Counted from the stretch's first letter, positions 39,311 to 49,014 are shown. The stretch: DNA of 64,000 nucleotides from Nitratireductor sp. GISD-1A_MAKvit (GCF_040819555.1 NZ_CP161920.1:3037001-3101000), one strand, 5' to 3'. Notes: generated from the sequence alone by a model not told the origin. Program-made: numbers and translations.

Positions 39311-40294
39311 ATGGAAAAGATCCAGTCACGCCAAGGTCAGGGCCGCGTTTCCGATGCCCCATCCGGCCACTGGGTCTATCGCGTCATGCCGCGCGGCATG
39401 TGGCCCTATGCGCAGCTTGCCCGGTGGGACCGTCCCATCGGCTGGCAACTGCTCCTGTGGCCCTGCCTCTGGTCCACCGCTCTTGCCGCTTCGGCCTATG
39501 CAAAGCCCGGCGCTCCCTTCACCGAGGTGCTGCCCTCGCTCTGGCACATCCTGCTCTTCCTCATCGGTGCGGTTGCCATGCGCGGGGCCGGCTGCACCTA
39601 CAATGATCTGGTGGATGAGCGCATCGACAATGCGGTCGAGCGCACACGCTCCCGTCCCCTTCCCTCCGGACAGGTTTCGCGCGGGCAGGCCTGGGCGTTC
39701 CTTCTGGCGCAGGCGCTGCTAGGGCTTCTGGTGCTCGTGCAGTTCAACGCCTTTGCCATCGCACTCGGCTTCGCTTCGCTCATCGTCGTGGCGATCTACC
39801 CCTTCGCGAAACGATTCACGGACTGGCCGCAACTCTTTCTGGGACTTGCCTTTTCCTGGGGGGCGCTGATGGGCTGGGCGGCCGAGTTCGAAAGCCTGAC
39901 GCTCGCTCCCGTGCTTCTCTATTTCGGCTCCATTCTCTGGGTCATCGGCTATGACACGATCTATGCGCATCAGGACAAGGAGGACGACGCCATCGTCGGC
40001 GTTCGCTCCACCGCACGCCTGTTCGGAGACAAGACCCGCCAGTGGCTGATCGCCCTTTATGGCGGCGCGCTTCTGTTCTTCGCCGTCGCCTTCGCGCTTG
40101 CCGAAGTGCCCATGCCCGCACTCGCCGGCCTTGTCGCCGCAGGGGGCCATATGGCGCGGCAGATCCGGGTCATCGACATCGACAATCCCGATCAGTGTCT
40201 GGCGCTCTTCCGCTCCAACAATGTGGTTGGCTGGCTGATCTTCCTCGGCCTGATTGGCGGCGGCCTGTGGGCCGTGATCAGCCCACAGTTCTGA
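39311..40294 (+). CDS. ubiA: 4-hydroxybenzoate octaprenyltransferase
   Basis: Attaches the polyprenyl tail to 4-hydroxybenzoate in ubiquinone synthesis. 327 residues with eight or nine helices. First Asp motif in GCTYNDLVDERIDNAVERTRSRPLPSG, second in GYDTIYAHQDKEDDAIVGVRSTA. The N-terminal RWDRPIGWQLLLWPCLWSTALAA is typical. The polyprenyl donor would come from the synthase at 51.2 kb. Start ATG 39311. Convergent with the DUF6101 gene. Confidence 0.95.
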   Translation: MEKIQSRQGQGRVSDAPSGHWVYRVMPRGMWPYAQLARWDRPIGWQLLLWPCLWSTALAASAYAKPGAPFTEVLPSLWHILLFLIGAVAMRGAGCTYNDLVDERIDNAVERTRSRPLPSGQVSRGQAWAFLLAQALLGLLVLVQFNAFAIALGFASLIVVAIYPFAKRFTDWPQLFLGLAFSWGALMGWAAEFESLTLAPVLLYFGSILWVIGYDTIYAHQDKEDDAIVGVRSTARLFGDKTRQWLIALYGGALLFFAVAFALAEVPMPALAGLVAAGGHMARQIRVIDIDNPDQCLALFRSNNVVGWLIFLGLIGGGLWAVISPQF

Positions 40295-40303
40295 TCTGAA
40301 AAA

Positions 40304-40867
40304 TCAGTCGCGGGCAATGATCTCGTCGCCGGCGACGACCACCCTCAGCCCCAGGCTTCCGCATTTGCGACGTGCAAGAAAACGTGGGCGGCGCGCGCGC
40401 ACCGGACGGCCCTGCCGCCGGTCCTGCGGCTGGCCGGCCTTCACCTCGCCAAGCGTGTCTTCCAGCGCATGGGCAACGCCGTCTGCCTCGATCATGAGCA
40501 TGGGCAGGCGCAGCGCCTCCGACCAGGCGCGCCAGTCGGCCGCCACATCGTCGAGGTCATCTGCAACCAGCAGCGGGACACAAAGCATCGGATCCGTGTG
40601 ATGCAGTTCCAGCGTAACGGTCACGACACCGTAATCGTCTTCGATGGCACGCGCTGCCACTCCACGAAAAGCGCGCGGCGGCAGGGCGAAGGTCACCGGC
40701 AGGCCGCTCCTGTCGAGCAGACGCTTCATCCGCACGCCGCGGCTGTCCACGGTGAATGATACTTCACCGAAATCGTCATGCGATGCATAGCTCACCGCCT
40801 GCGGCAGGCGAAAAGGGTCGAGCCGCATTGCGCGGCCCGCCCAGACTGGCTTGAGCCCACTGTTCAT
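40304..40867 (-). CDS. DUF6101 family protein
   Basis: 187 residues, no signal peptide or membrane helix. It opens with LKPVWAGRAMRLDPFRLPQAVSYAS and has repeated beta-strand-like segments (GVVTVTLELHHTDPMLCVPLLVADD) followed by a very basic stretch (RRQGRPVRARRPRFLARRKCG). This is the layout of the DUF6101 family of rhizobia, function unknown. The basic tail may bind nucleic acid; this is inference. Upstream (40891-40912) is a near-perfect hairpin GAGAGCCGG/CCGGTTCTC around TTTT, in a 256-base gap with no other gene. Confidence 0.8.
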   Translation of the reverse strand: MNSGLKPVWAGRAMRLDPFRLPQAVSYASHDDFGEVSFTVDSRGVRMKRLLDRSGLPVTFALPPRAFRGVAARAIEDDYGVVTVTLELHHTDPMLCVPLLVADDLDDVAADWRAWSEALRLPMLMIEADGVAHALEDTLGEVKAGQPQDRRQGRPVRARRPRFLARRKCGSLGLRVVVAGDEIIARD

Positions 40868-41123
40868 GTTCTTGCCTTCCTGTCACTCCTGAGAGCCGGT
40901 TTTCCGGTTCTCTCACCGGGCCGTTTTCGACCTCGTTATGGAAGGCACCCTAGCGCCGGCCCGTTACCGTCAGGCTTAGAAAGTCGGTAAATTTTTGCTG
41001 ACCTTACAGTTGGTTAGCGATTTCCCACCAGGTGTAACGATCTGGCAAGAGGCGTGACCGGGAAGTAAATGGCGGCAGCTTCCGCCCGCCGGGCGCACGC
41101 CCTTGAGCAGCGCTGGTGCGCAG

Positions 41124-42539
41124 TCAGATCACCTTACCCGGGTTCATGATGCCGGCCGGGTCAAACGCTGCCTTCACCCGGCGCATCAGCTCCGTGGCGA
41201 TGGCAGGCTGCGTGGCGATCAGCTCGTCGCGCTTCATGCGTCCAATGCCGTGCTCAGCCGAGAACGATCCGCCCAGATCGCGCACAATGGCGTGGATCGC
41301 ATCGTTCATCTTCCGGTAGAGCGCAAGATAGGCGTCCCGGTCGCCATCCTTCGGCTGCGAGATGTTGTAGTGCAGATTGCCGTCACCCATATGGCCGAAG
41401 CAGACCACCCGGCAGCCCGGCGCAACCTTCTGTGCCTCGTTGCCCGCGCGCTCGATGAATTCTGGGATAGCCGCCACCGGCACGGAGATGTCGTGCTTGA
41501 TCGAGCCGCCTTCGGGCTTCTGCGCCTCCGACATGGATTCGCGCAGGTGGCGGAAGGCATTGGCCTGACCCTCGTTCTGGGCAATTGCGGCGTCCACCAC
41601 CAGCCCTTCCTCGAAGGCGACCGTCAGCACCTCCTCCATCAGCTCCTTGGCATCGTCGCCCGAACGCCCGGAGGAAATCTCGACCATCACATACCAGGGA
41701 TGCGCCTCGGCAAGCGGGTCGACAGAACCCGGCACATGCGCCAGCGTGAAGGCAAGCGGCGTGCGCTCGATGAGCTCGAAGGCCGTCAGCCCATTGCCGA
41801 TACGATCATTGGCCAGTTCGAAAAAGCGCAGCGCATCGGCAGGCGTCGGCAGCGCCGCCCAGGCCAGTTCCCGCCCCTTGGGCATGGGGAAGAGCTTCAC
41901 CACCGCCGCCGTGATCACGCCCAGCGTGCCCTCGCCACCAACAAACAGATCTTTCAGGTCGTAACCGGTGTTGTCCTTCTTGAGCTTGCGCAGATCGTCA
42001 AAGACCTCGCCCGTGGGCAGCACCACCTCGACACCCAGGCAAAGGTCGCGCGCCGTGCCATAGGAAAGCGCGCCCACGCCACCGGCATTGGACGAGAGAT
42101 TGCCGCCGATCTGGCAAGAGCCCTGCGAACCGAGCGAGAGGGGAAACAGGCGGTCCTTCTCGGCCACCGTTTCCTGCAGCACCTGCAACACCACGCCGGC
42201 CTCCACCGTCGCCGTGTTGGATTTCAGATCGATTTCGCGAATTTTGTTGAGGCGCGAGAGCGAAAGCACGATTTCATTGCCTTCGCCGTCCGGCATCTGG
42301 CCGCCAACAAGGCCGGTATTGCCGCCCTGCGGCACGATCGCCGTGCCGGTTTCGCTGGCAAGCTTCAGGATGGCACTCACCTCATCCACCGAGCCGGGAC
42401 GCAGCACCAGCGACGTCTTTCCCCGAAACAGCCCGCGCGGCTCTTCTTCGTAAGGCGCGAGTTCGTCGGCGGCGGTCAGTGCGTGGCGCTCGCCGACGAT
42501 TTTGGCAAAACGGGCGAGAAGAGCGGCGTCGATGGTCAT
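41124..42539 (-). CDS. FAD-linked oxidoreductase, GlcD / D-2-hydroxyacid dehydrogenase type
   Basis: 471 residues. PCMH-type FAD domain: LVLRPGSVDEVSAILKLASETGTAIVPQGGNTGLVGGQMP, NTATVEAGVVLQVLQETV and SQGSCQIGGNLSSNAGGVGALSYGTARDLCLGVEVVLPTGEV. The C-terminal oxidase domain contains CFGHMGDGNLHYNIS and FSAEHGIGRMK, with the His residues that bind metal and substrate in D-lactate and D-2-hydroxyglutarate dehydrogenases. The exact 2-hydroxyacid is not decidable; D-2-hydroxyglutarate is the most common for this length. 35 bases after the Sua5 gene. Confidence 0.9.
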   Translation of the reverse strand: MTIDAALLARFAKIVGERHALTAADELAPYEEEPRGLFRGKTSLVLRPGSVDEVSAILKLASETGTAIVPQGGNTGLVGGQMPDGEGNEIVLSLSRLNKIREIDLKSNTATVEAGVVLQVLQETVAEKDRLFPLSLGSQGSCQIGGNLSSNAGGVGALSYGTARDLCLGVEVVLPTGEVFDDLRKLKKDNTGYDLKDLFVGGEGTLGVITAAVVKLFPMPKGRELAWAALPTPADALRFFELANDRIGNGLTAFELIERTPLAFTLAHVPGSVDPLAEAHPWYVMVEISSGRSGDDAKELMEEVLTVAFEEGLVVDAAIAQNEGQANAFRHLRESMSEAQKPEGGSIKHDISVPVAAIPEFIERAGNEAQKVAPGCRVVCFGHMGDGNLHYNISQPKDGDRDAYLALYRKMNDAIHAIVRDLGGSFSAEHGIGRMKRDELIATQPAIATELMRRVKAAFDPAGIMNPGKVI

Positions 42540-42574
42540 GAAGTTGCGGTTTCCTGAAGCATTGGGGTCTGAAT

Positions 42575-43531
42575 CTAGTGATCGCGGGGGGCGGCAGCGC
42601 GCGCGAGGCGATCATTGATGGCTTCGCCAAGCCCTTCAAGGGGCACCGGCTCAACAGCGATTGTGGCAGTGCCCGACCGGTCGAGCGCAAGCAGGTGTGA
42701 AAAGAGGTTCGCCGCCGCCTCGCGCATGTCTCCGGTCTCCGACAGATTGCGCATGGCAACCGCCCTCTCCGCCCCCGTGGCCCGCTCAGGCCCGAAGGCA
42801 AGCAACGCCTCTCCCGGTTTCACCTCTGCCACGGCGAGCCGCATATGAGCACTGGGCGCGTAGTGAGAGGCCAGCATGCCGGGCGCCTGAACGCCTTTCG
42901 CGCCCCTTTCAAGCACCATGCCGGTCACGCGCTCGATCTCATCAGCCGCGATGCCACCGGGACGCAGAAGCGTGATCCTGTCTTCCTCCACCTTCACAAT
43001 GGTGGATTCGAGCCCTACAGGCGTCGGCCCGCCATCCACGATCAACGGAATACGCGACCCGAGATCAGCCTCGACCGCCTCAGCCGATGTGCCGCTGATA
43101 CGACCCGACGAATTGGCGCTCGGGGCCGCAACAGGCCGCCCCAGCGCCTTGATCGCGCGTGCGCCAAAGCCTTTCGGGCAGCGCAGCGCGATCGTGTCGA
43201 GCCCGGCCGTCACCAGCGGGTGAACGCCGGAACCGGCGCGATGCGGCAGGACCAGCGTCAGCGGCCCCGGCCAGAAGGCATCCGCCAGAAGGCGCGCGAG
43301 CGGGTTGAAAACGGCAATGCGCTCGGCCATCTCGCGGTCCGCCACATGGGCGATCAGCGGATTGAACTGCGGGCGTCCCTTGGTCTCATAGATGCGCGCC
43401 ACCGCCTCGCCATTGGTGGCATCGGCAGCAAGCCCGTAAACCGTCTCCGTCGGGATGGCGATGGCCGCGCCTGATCGCAACAGCTCCACCGCCCGTGGCA
43501 ATGCCTCACTCTCTGCCAGTATGTCAGCCAA
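42575..43531 (-). CDS. sua5: L-threonylcarbamoyladenylate synthase (Sua5 form)
   Basis: Makes threonylcarbamoyl-AMP for the t6A37 modification of ANN-decoding tRNAs. 318 residues: an N-terminal YrdC domain (PRAVELLRSGAAIAIPTETVYGLAADATNGEAVARIYETKGRPQFNPL; SGRISGTSAEAV) and a C-terminal Sua5 domain (SHYAPSAHMRL, AVAMRNLSETGDMREAAANLFSHLLALD), so the long form rather than short TsaC. The best start is TTG 43531 (LADILAESEALP), preceded by GGAACAGG; the open frame continues upstream without homology. Confidence 0.92.
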   Translation of the reverse strand: MADILAESEALPRAVELLRSGAAIAIPTETVYGLAADATNGEAVARIYETKGRPQFNPLIAHVADREMAERIAVFNPLARLLADAFWPGPLTLVLPHRAGSGVHPLVTAGLDTIALRCPKGFGARAIKALGRPVAAPSANSSGRISGTSAEAVEADLGSRIPLIVDGGPTPVGLESTIVKVEEDRITLLRPGGIAADEIERVTGMVLERGAKGVQAPGMLASHYAPSAHMRLAVAEVKPGEALLAFGPERATGAERAVAMRNLSETGDMREAAANLFSHLLALDRSGTATIAVEPVPLEGLGEAINDRLARAAAPRDH

Positions 43532-43661
43532 GCACCTGTTCCTTTCGCAATCACTCTGCTGACTATCGCGCCTTTCCGACGCGGGCAAGCATGGCGGGCC
43601 GACAGGTGCCGATTTCAATTTGTCCGCACGCTCGCCAGCCGGATCACGCAGGGTCCAGAAA

Positions 43662-43675
43662 TTTCGCCGGCGAAA
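43662..43675. promoter_or_regulatory. Perfect 14-base palindrome upstream of a small secreted-protein gene
   Basis: TTTCGCCGGCGAAA, fully self-complementary, about 90 bases before ATG 43767 in a 235-base gap between divergent genes. It may be an operator; no regulator family is suggested. Confidence 0.3.
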
Positions 43676-43766
43676 GAGTTTGTCAAATCTTAAGGCATTT
43701 CGCGTTTGATGGACTGCACGAAAAGGAATGCGCCCACACACCGCACATCAAAGCGGGGGGAAAGCA

Positions 43767-44297
43767 ATGCAGCCATGGCACTTAAAGCCAATGCTCGTCA
43801 CCATGCTGCTTCTGGCAGCTGATCCCGTTCGTGCCTCTTCCCTGCTCGAACTGGCAGATCAGGTTTCCGGCCACACCCATTCCACCGTTTCCCTGCGGGA
43901 GATCGAACCGGTCCTCCCAGCTGCAACAGCTCCCCTCCTGCCGGATCTGGCATACCCGATCCCTGCGCTGCACCAGATGCCCGGTGCAGAGTTTATCGAG
44001 CTATCGCCTTCTATGATCAGCATCGGCGTCGAACTGCCGACGGCATCGTCACCCAGCAGAAAAACCGCCGGCACTGCTCCCCATGGTGCAAGGCGCCCGC
44101 CACAGATCATAAGGGGCGGAACCCACGCATCTCCAGCACGTGGCCCGGCGACCACGCCCCAGCCATCGCAAACCGGATCGCCCACGCCCCCCAAGCGCGA
44201 AGCCTCACGGCGATCGCCGGCGCAAGGCACTGCGTCGCCGCCATCGTCTCAAGCGCCCGCTTTGTCCACCGGCCAGCCGGTCGGAGAACCCGAATAG
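43767..44297 (+). CDS. Small secreted proline-rich protein, unknown
   Basis: 176 residues. Start ATG 43767 follows a strong GGGGGGAAAGC. N-terminal leader MQPWHLKPMLVTMLLLAADPVRA looks like a signal peptide. The middle (SLLELADQVSGHTHSTVSLREIEPVLPAATAPLLPDLAYPIP) is mildly structured. The last 90 residues are Pro/Ser/Thr/Arg-rich and likely disordered (GPATTPQPSQTGSPTPPKR). I recognise no family. GC-rich and without homology clues, so translation is likely but not proven. Confidence 0.55.
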   Translation: MQPWHLKPMLVTMLLLAADPVRASSLLELADQVSGHTHSTVSLREIEPVLPAATAPLLPDLAYPIPALHQMPGAEFIELSPSMISIGVELPTASSPSRKTAGTAPHGARRPPQIIRGGTHASPARGPATTPQPSQTGSPTPPKREASRRSPAQGTASPPSSQAPALSTGQPVGEPE

Positions 44298-44397
44298 GCT
44301 CCTGCCATCAGCCTGACAGGAAAGCGCGTTGCGATGCGCTTGACCTTCCACGCCGCACGGCGCACCCTCCGCGCATCATTTCCCGGAGACCAACGCC

Positions 44398-44811
44398 ATG
44401 CTCACCCTCATGAAAATCCTGCACCTGTTCGGCCTCATGCTGGGGGCGGCCGGCGGTCTCGGCGGGATGATGGTGGCCATTCAGGCCAGGCGCTCCGAGG
44501 GCGCGCCGCCGCCGGGCCTTCTGGCGCTGCGCCCGCGCTTCACGCTCATCACGCTTTCAGGCGTTGTGCTCCTGTGGCTGACAGGCCTGTGGTTATGGCT
44601 GGTGCGCTATGAGGGTGCTTTCTTGAGCTCGGCCTTCCTGCTCAAGCTTGTCGCGGCAGCCTTCATCCTTGCCGTCGCCGTGCTTGGCTTCATGGCCGTC
44701 CGGCGCGGCCAGCCCGGCACGCCACCACCGGCCTATCTGCAGCGGCTCGGCCCGCTGGCGGGCTTCGCCTCCTATATCGCCGTGGCGCTGGCGGTCTACG
44801 TGTTCGCGTAG
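44398..44811 (+). CDS. Small four-helix inner-membrane protein
   Basis: 137 residues with four membrane helices (MKILHLFGLMLGAAGGLGGMM, FTLITLSGVVLLWLTGLWLWL, AFLLKLVAAAFILAVAVLGFMAV, GFASYIAVALAVYVF). The layout, with an early His in the first helix, resembles the CopD/DUF2269-like small membrane families, but I cannot assign it. Start ATG 44398; the methionine three codons on (MKIL) is an alternative. It ends directly against the glyS stop (convergent, no gap). Confidence 0.7.
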   Translation: MLTLMKILHLFGLMLGAAGGLGGMMVAIQARRSEGAPPPGLLALRPRFTLITLSGVVLLWLTGLWLWLVRYEGAFLSSAFLLKLVAAAFILAVAVLGFMAVRRGQPGTPPPAYLQRLGPLAGFASYIAVALAVYVFA

Positions 44812-47031
44812 CTACCCGGTGATTTTCGAGAAATCGGCAACCTGTGCCGTGGCGCTGCGAATGCGTGAAAGCAGCGCCAGACGGTTTGCCCGCACCGCCT
44901 CGTCATCCGCATTGACCATCACGCCATCAAGGAAGGCATCGACCGGCTGGCGCAGCCGCGCCAGGAAGGACAGCGCCTTCACATAATCATTGGCGGCGAT
45001 GGCCTGACCGGCAAAATTCTCCGCCTCTTCCAGACTGTCGAACAGCGCCCGCTCCTCATCGGTCTCGAAGAGCTTCGCATCGACCGTCTTGGCGATGGCC
45101 GTCCCCTTCTTCTCCGCATCGGCCACGATGTTCGCCGCCCGCTTGGCGCCCGCCAGAAGGTTCTCGCCATCCGTGGTCGCCAGAAACTCCGAAAGCGCCT
45201 CCACGCGCCGCACGATCAGGAGGAGATCGTCGGCATCATCGGCGATCACCGCATCGATCAGATCATACCGCGCACCCTGATCGCGCAGATAGACTTTCAG
45301 ACGGTCATGGAAGAAGGAGAGCAGGTCGGACAGGAAGGCAACATCCCAAGCGCGCTCCAAAGCATCCCGACTACTATCTGCATTCGTGTCCGGTTTCGGA
45401 TAAGGAACCATCGGTGTATGCAGTTGACGAGCATTCGCGAGGCAATTCGAAAGTGGCATCCTTGCCTGTTTCTCAATCAAAATCCGGATCACACCCAGCG
45501 CCGCGCGTCTCAGCGCATAGGGATCCTTCGATCCCGTGGGCTTCTCGTCAATCGCCCAGAAGCCCACAAGCATATCGAGCTTGTCGGCCAGCGCGACAGC
45601 CACGGCCACCGGGTCGGTCGGCACGGCGTCGTTGGGCCCCTGCGGTTTGTAGTGATCCTCGATGGCCGCCGCCACCGCAGCGCTCTCGCCCTGAAGCTCG
45701 GCATATTTGCGGCCCATGAAGCCCTGCAGCTCGGGGAATTCTCCCACAACTTCCGTCTGGAGATCGGCCTTGGCCAGATGCGCTGCACGCACGGCCTCTG
45801 CCGGGTCCGCCCCCACCACGGGCGCAAGCCCATTCGCCAGTACCGCAATCCGCGCCACGCGCTCACCCTGCGTGCCGAGCTTGGTATGGAAGGTCACGCC
45901 CAGATGGTCGAGCCGCGCCATGCGCTGGTCGAGCGGCTTTGAAAGATCGAGCCCGAATTTTTCAGCCGATTCCTCAAGCCTGCCGAGATCGGGCAGCGAA
46001 GCCTGATCCGTCTTCCAGAAATAGAGCGCATCGGAAAGGCGCGCGCGCACCACCTTGCCATTGCCGTGCGCGATCTCCTTGCCGCCGTCCTTCGCCTCGA
46101 TATTGGCGGTGATGACGAAGCGATTGGACAGCTTTTCCGTCTCGCCCTGCGGGCGGCAGACAAAGCATTTCTGGTTGGCGCGGATCGTCAGCCGGATCAC
46201 CTCCGGCGGGATCGTCAGATAGTCTTCCTCGAATGCGCCAAGCAGCACCACAGGCCATTCCACAAGGCCGGAGACCTCTTCAAGAAGCCCCTCGTCCTCC
46301 ACCAGCTCAAGCCCGTTGGCAAAGGCCAGATTGCGCGCGTCATCGAGGATGATGCGCTTGCGGCGGTCGGGATCGAGCACGACCTTCGCCGCTTCCAGCT
46401 TCTCCGCATAATCGTCGAAACGCCGCACGGTGATGGCGTCGGGCGCGTGGAAGCGGTGGCCATAGGTGACATTGCCCGAGCGGATGCCGTCGATCTCGAA
46501 ATCGACCACCACCGGATCCTCCGTTTCCGGCCCGAAGGTGCACAGGATCGATTGCAGCGGGCGCACCCAGCGCAGGCTGCCCGGCTTTGCCGAGGCAGCG
46601 CCCCAGCGCATGGATTTCGGCCACGGGAAATTGCGGATGATGCCCGGCATGATCTCGGCAACGATCTCTTCGGCCGCCCGGCCGGGCTTCTCGATCACCG
46701 CCACATAGAAATCGCCCTTCTTCGGGTCGCTCTTCACCTCCGCCTCATCGATGGAGGAAAGCCCCGCCCCGCGCAAAAAGCCCTGAATGGCCTTTTCCGG
46801 CGCGTCGGTGCGCGGGCCCTTGCGTTCCTCGCGCACATCCTTGGAGCGGGCGGTCACGCCGCGAATGTCGAGCGCCAGCCGGCGCGGCGTCCAGTATTCG
46901 GTCGCCGCCTCATAAGTCAGCCCCGCATCCACAAGACCATCCGTCACCAGCTTCTTCAGGTCGCCGGCGGCCTTGCGCTGCATGCGGGCGGGAATTTCCT
47001 CGGAGCGGAGTTCGAGAAGAAGATCGGGCAT
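44812..47031 (-). CDS. glyS: Glycyl-tRNA synthetase beta subunit
   Basis: Beta chain of the alpha2beta2 bacterial GlyRS. About 739 residues. N-terminal [33 protein letters not shown]; then [28 protein letters not shown] and LPKSMRWG-like WPKSMRWGA; an HD-like region; and the C-terminal anticodon-binding domain ([29 protein letters not shown]). Start ATG 47031 matches homologues; the frame is open further upstream. glyQ lies about 0.9 kb upstream, separated by a VOC gene and a small unknown gene. Confidence 0.96.
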   Translation of the reverse strand: MPDLLLELRSEEIPARMQRKAAGDLKKLVTDGLVDAGLTYEAATEYWTPRRLALDIRGVTARSKDVREERKGPRTDAPEKAIQGFLRGAGLSSIDEAEVKSDPKKGDFYVAVIEKPGRAAEEIVAEIMPGIIRNFPWPKSMRWGAASAKPGSLRWVRPLQSILCTFGPETEDPVVVDFEIDGIRSGNVTYGHRFHAPDAITVRRFDDYAEKLEAAKVVLDPDRRKRIILDDARNLAFANGLELVEDEGLLEEVSGLVEWPVVLLGAFEEDYLTIPPEVIRLTIRANQKCFVCRPQGETEKLSNRFVITANIEAKDGGKEIAHGNGKVVRARLSDALYFWKTDQASLPDLGRLEESAEKFGLDLSKPLDQRMARLDHLGVTFHTKLGTQGERVARIAVLANGLAPVVGADPAEAVRAAHLAKADLQTEVVGEFPELQGFMGRKYAELQGESAAVAAAIEDHYKPQGPNDAVPTDPVAVAVALADKLDMLVGFWAIDEKPTGSKDPYALRRAALGVIRILIEKQARMPLSNCLANARQLHTPMVPYPKPDTNADSSRDALERAWDVAFLSDLLSFFHDRLKVYLRDQGARYDLIDAVIADDADDLLLIVRRVEALSEFLATTDGENLLAGAKRAANIVADAEKKGTAIAKTVDAKLFETDEERALFDSLEEAENFAGQAIAANDYVKALSFLARLRQPVDAFLDGVMVNADDEAVRANRLALLSRIRSATAQVADFSKITG

Positions 47032-47173
47032 TGGGATGTCTCTGAAAAGCGGACTGTGTCGCGCCCGGCAATAGCAACTCCGTCCGCCAATGTCACCCGC
47101 CACGCGGCGCGAATGAACCTTTTCATCGCTCGAAGCGACTGATCGGTATCAGGTCACCACCCGGACAAGAACG

Positions 47174-47419
47174 ATGAAAACCGCCCCCGCTCTCCTTCAT
47201 GCCATCGCGCTCAGCGCCTGCCTGATCCTTCAGGCCATGCCCGGCAGCACCGAGCGCCCCTCCGGCATCCGCCGCGCCCTGCAGACGCTTTCGGCAGAGC
47301 GAACACCAGCCACCGTCATCCCGGAAGCCCCAAGGGCTATCCGGGACCCATTGGAAGAATATCCTGAAGCGCAGCCCGGTCCTGTTTGGACCATCGTTGG
47401 CGATTCCGGCATCATCTGA
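47174..47419 (+). CDS. Small putative secreted protein, partly encoded by a repeat element
   Basis: 81 residues. Leader MKTAPALLHAIALSACLILQA could be a signal peptide, followed by SERPSGIRRAL-like basic and acidic segments. From about residue 47 (TVIPEAPRAIRDPL) the frame runs through a 36-base palindromic repeat (47315-47350), so this part of the protein is probably not under selection as protein. Real expression is uncertain; it could be a chance frame beside the repeat. Confidence 0.35.
   Translation: MKTAPALLHAIALSACLILQAMPGSTERPSGIRRALQTLSAERTPATVIPEAPRAIRDPLEEYPEAQPGPVWTIVGDSGII
47315..47350 (+). repeat. REP-like palindromic repeat, copy A
   Basis: 36 bases: GTCATCCCGG at 47315-47324, 16 central bases, CCGGGACCCA at 47341-47350. 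It folds as a hairpin: outer TCCCGG/CCGGGA and inner AGCCC/GGGCT around CAA. The outer ten bases on each side are repeated exactly, in inverted orientation, at 47442-47477. Confidence 0.75.
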
Positions 47420-47441
47420 GGAAACCCGCCCCGCTGCTCAA

Positions 47442-47477
47442 TGGGTCCCGGCTCTCCCTCTGGTCGGCCGGGATGAC
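47442..47477 (-). repeat. REP-like palindromic repeat, copy B (inverted)
   Basis: 36 bases: TGGGTCCCGG at 47442-47451, 16 central bases that differ from copy A, CCGGGATGAC at 47468-47477. Same length and same ends as copy A, opposite orientation, 91 bases apart. Sits between convergent genes (small ORF and VOC gene), the usual niche for REP/BIME-type elements. Confidence 0.75.
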
Positions 47478-47507
47478 GCGGATAAGGTCCTGCCGAAAAA
47501 CCAGAAC

Positions 47508-47891
47508 CTACTCCTGCGGCGCAGGCGTCATCCAGCCAATCACGGCACCACCCGGCTCGCGCAGGATGGCGATGCGTCCCACACCCGGCACGTCGAAGGG
47601 CTCACGCAGGACCTCGGCTCCCTTGCCCTTCGCCTTCTCCAGCGCCCCATCAACACCATCAACCGCGAGATAGGGCATCCAGTGTTCGGGAACACCATCA
47701 AAATTCGGCCCAGTCATGGTGAAAATGCCGCCTGCGGCCTCTTCTCCTGCCATCGCGACCCAATAGGTCTGCCCATCGCCCATATCCATACCATCGTAAG
47801 TCCAGCCGACAGTGGCCGCATAGAAGTCCTTGGTCTTCTCCGCGTCGCGGGTCATCAGTTCGTTCCAGTGGAAATGGCCATGCTGCGTCAT
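47508..47891 (-). CDS. VOC family (glyoxalase/bleomycin-resistance fold) protein
   Basis: 127 residues, one VOC domain. N-terminal MTQHGHFHWNELMTRDAEKTKDFYAATVGW is typical of the YdeM/glyoxalase-like group, where the first His (GHFHWNEL) and a later Glu bind metal; PEHWMPYLAVDGVDGALEKAKGKGAEV and C-terminal GRIAILREPGGAVIGWM complete the fold. Substrate unknown. Start ATG 47891. Same strand as glyQ and glyS and located between them. Confidence 0.88.
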   Translation of the reverse strand: MTQHGHFHWNELMTRDAEKTKDFYAATVGWTYDGMDMGDGQTYWVAMAGEEAAGGIFTMTGPNFDGVPEHWMPYLAVDGVDGALEKAKGKGAEVLREPFDVPGVGRIAILREPGGAVIGWMTPAPQE

Positions 47892-47977
47892 GATTTCCTC
47901 CCTTGGCCCCGTGGAACCAAAACAAACGGGGCGCATCCATGATACGCCCCGCTGCGAGAATCACCAAAAGAGGTTGT

Positions 47978-48932
47978 TCAGGCCGCCGCCTTCTCCGCGC
48001 CGCCCGCATCCGTTTTCAAGAATGCCTCGCCGCAGGCCCTTCGCCAGTTCGCGCACGCGCAGAATGTAGCTCTGGCGCTCCGTCACGGAGATCACGCCGC
48101 GCGCATCGAGCAGGTTGAACACGTGGCTGGCCTTGATGCACTGGTCATAGGCGGGGAAAACGCATTTGTGCAGATGGCCCTCATCCGCGGGAGCGCCGGC
48201 TTCCAGGATCGCGCGGCACTCGGCCTCGGCATCCTTGAAATGCTGGAACAGGATGTCCGTGTCGGCATATTCGAAATTGAAGCGGGAATATTCCTGTTCG
48301 GCCTGCAGAAAGACATCGCCATAGGTCACCTTGGCGTCGCCTTCGAGGCCGTTGAAATTGAGGTCATAGACATTGTCCACACCCTGCACATACATGGCCA
48401 GTCGCTCCAGACCATAGGTCAGTTCGCCCGCCACCGGCGCGCATTCGATGCCGCAGACCTGCTGGAAATAGGTGAACTGCGAGACTTCCATCCCGTCGCA
48501 CCAGCATTCCCAGCCAAGCCCCCATGCGCCCAGTGTGGGGCTTTCCCAGTCATCTTCCACGAAGCGCACATCGTGCGTCGCCATGTCGAGGCCGATGGCC
48601 TCCAGCGAGCCGAGATAGAGCTCCTGCAGGTTGGAAGGGTTCGGCTTCAGGATCACCTGATACTGGTAATAGTGCTGCAGCCGGTTCGGGTTTTCGCCAT
48701 AGCGCCCGTCGCTTGGCCGGCGCGAGGGCTGAACGTAAGCCGCGTTCCACGGCTTTGGTCCGAGCGATCGCAGCGTCGTTGCCGGGTGAAACGTGCCCGC
48801 GCCCACTTCCATGTCATAGGGTTGCAGGATCACGCAGCCATGCGAAGCCCAGTAATTGTGCAGGGTCAGGATAAGCCCCTGAAACGAGCGCGTGGGGTGC
48901 GTGATGGGCAGATCGGTGCTTGGCGCGGTCAC
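47978..48932 (-). CDS. glyQ: Glycyl-tRNA synthetase alpha subunit (frameshift near the C-terminus at 48035-48039)
   Basis: Catalytic alpha chain of GlyRS. Class II core is clear: [69 protein letters not shown]. Near the end the frame shifts at GGGCC (minus strand, 48035-48039). As given, the frame runs on to 47961 with an atypical tail. With one G removed it reads [23 protein letters not shown] and stops at 47978, the family's usual end, about 317 residues. The gene is essential, so a real disruption is implausible. Confidence 0.95.
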
Positions 48933-49014
48933 AATGCTTCTCCGGATGGTGCCGGCACGTCCTATTCCGCGCCCCGGCAGGCGTCAAGGCCGTGCTGGCG
49001 TGGAAAGCACGCAC

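Noticed and set aside
40891..40912. Hairpin upstream of the DUF6101 gene as a riboswitch
   Set aside because: Only nine pairs with one mismatch and a TTTT loop. No known aptamer core or expression platform was seen.
46066..47142. A 358-residue plus-strand frame opposite glyS
   Set aside because: Antisense to a well-supported synthetase gene, with no motif. Long shadows are expected at this GC content.
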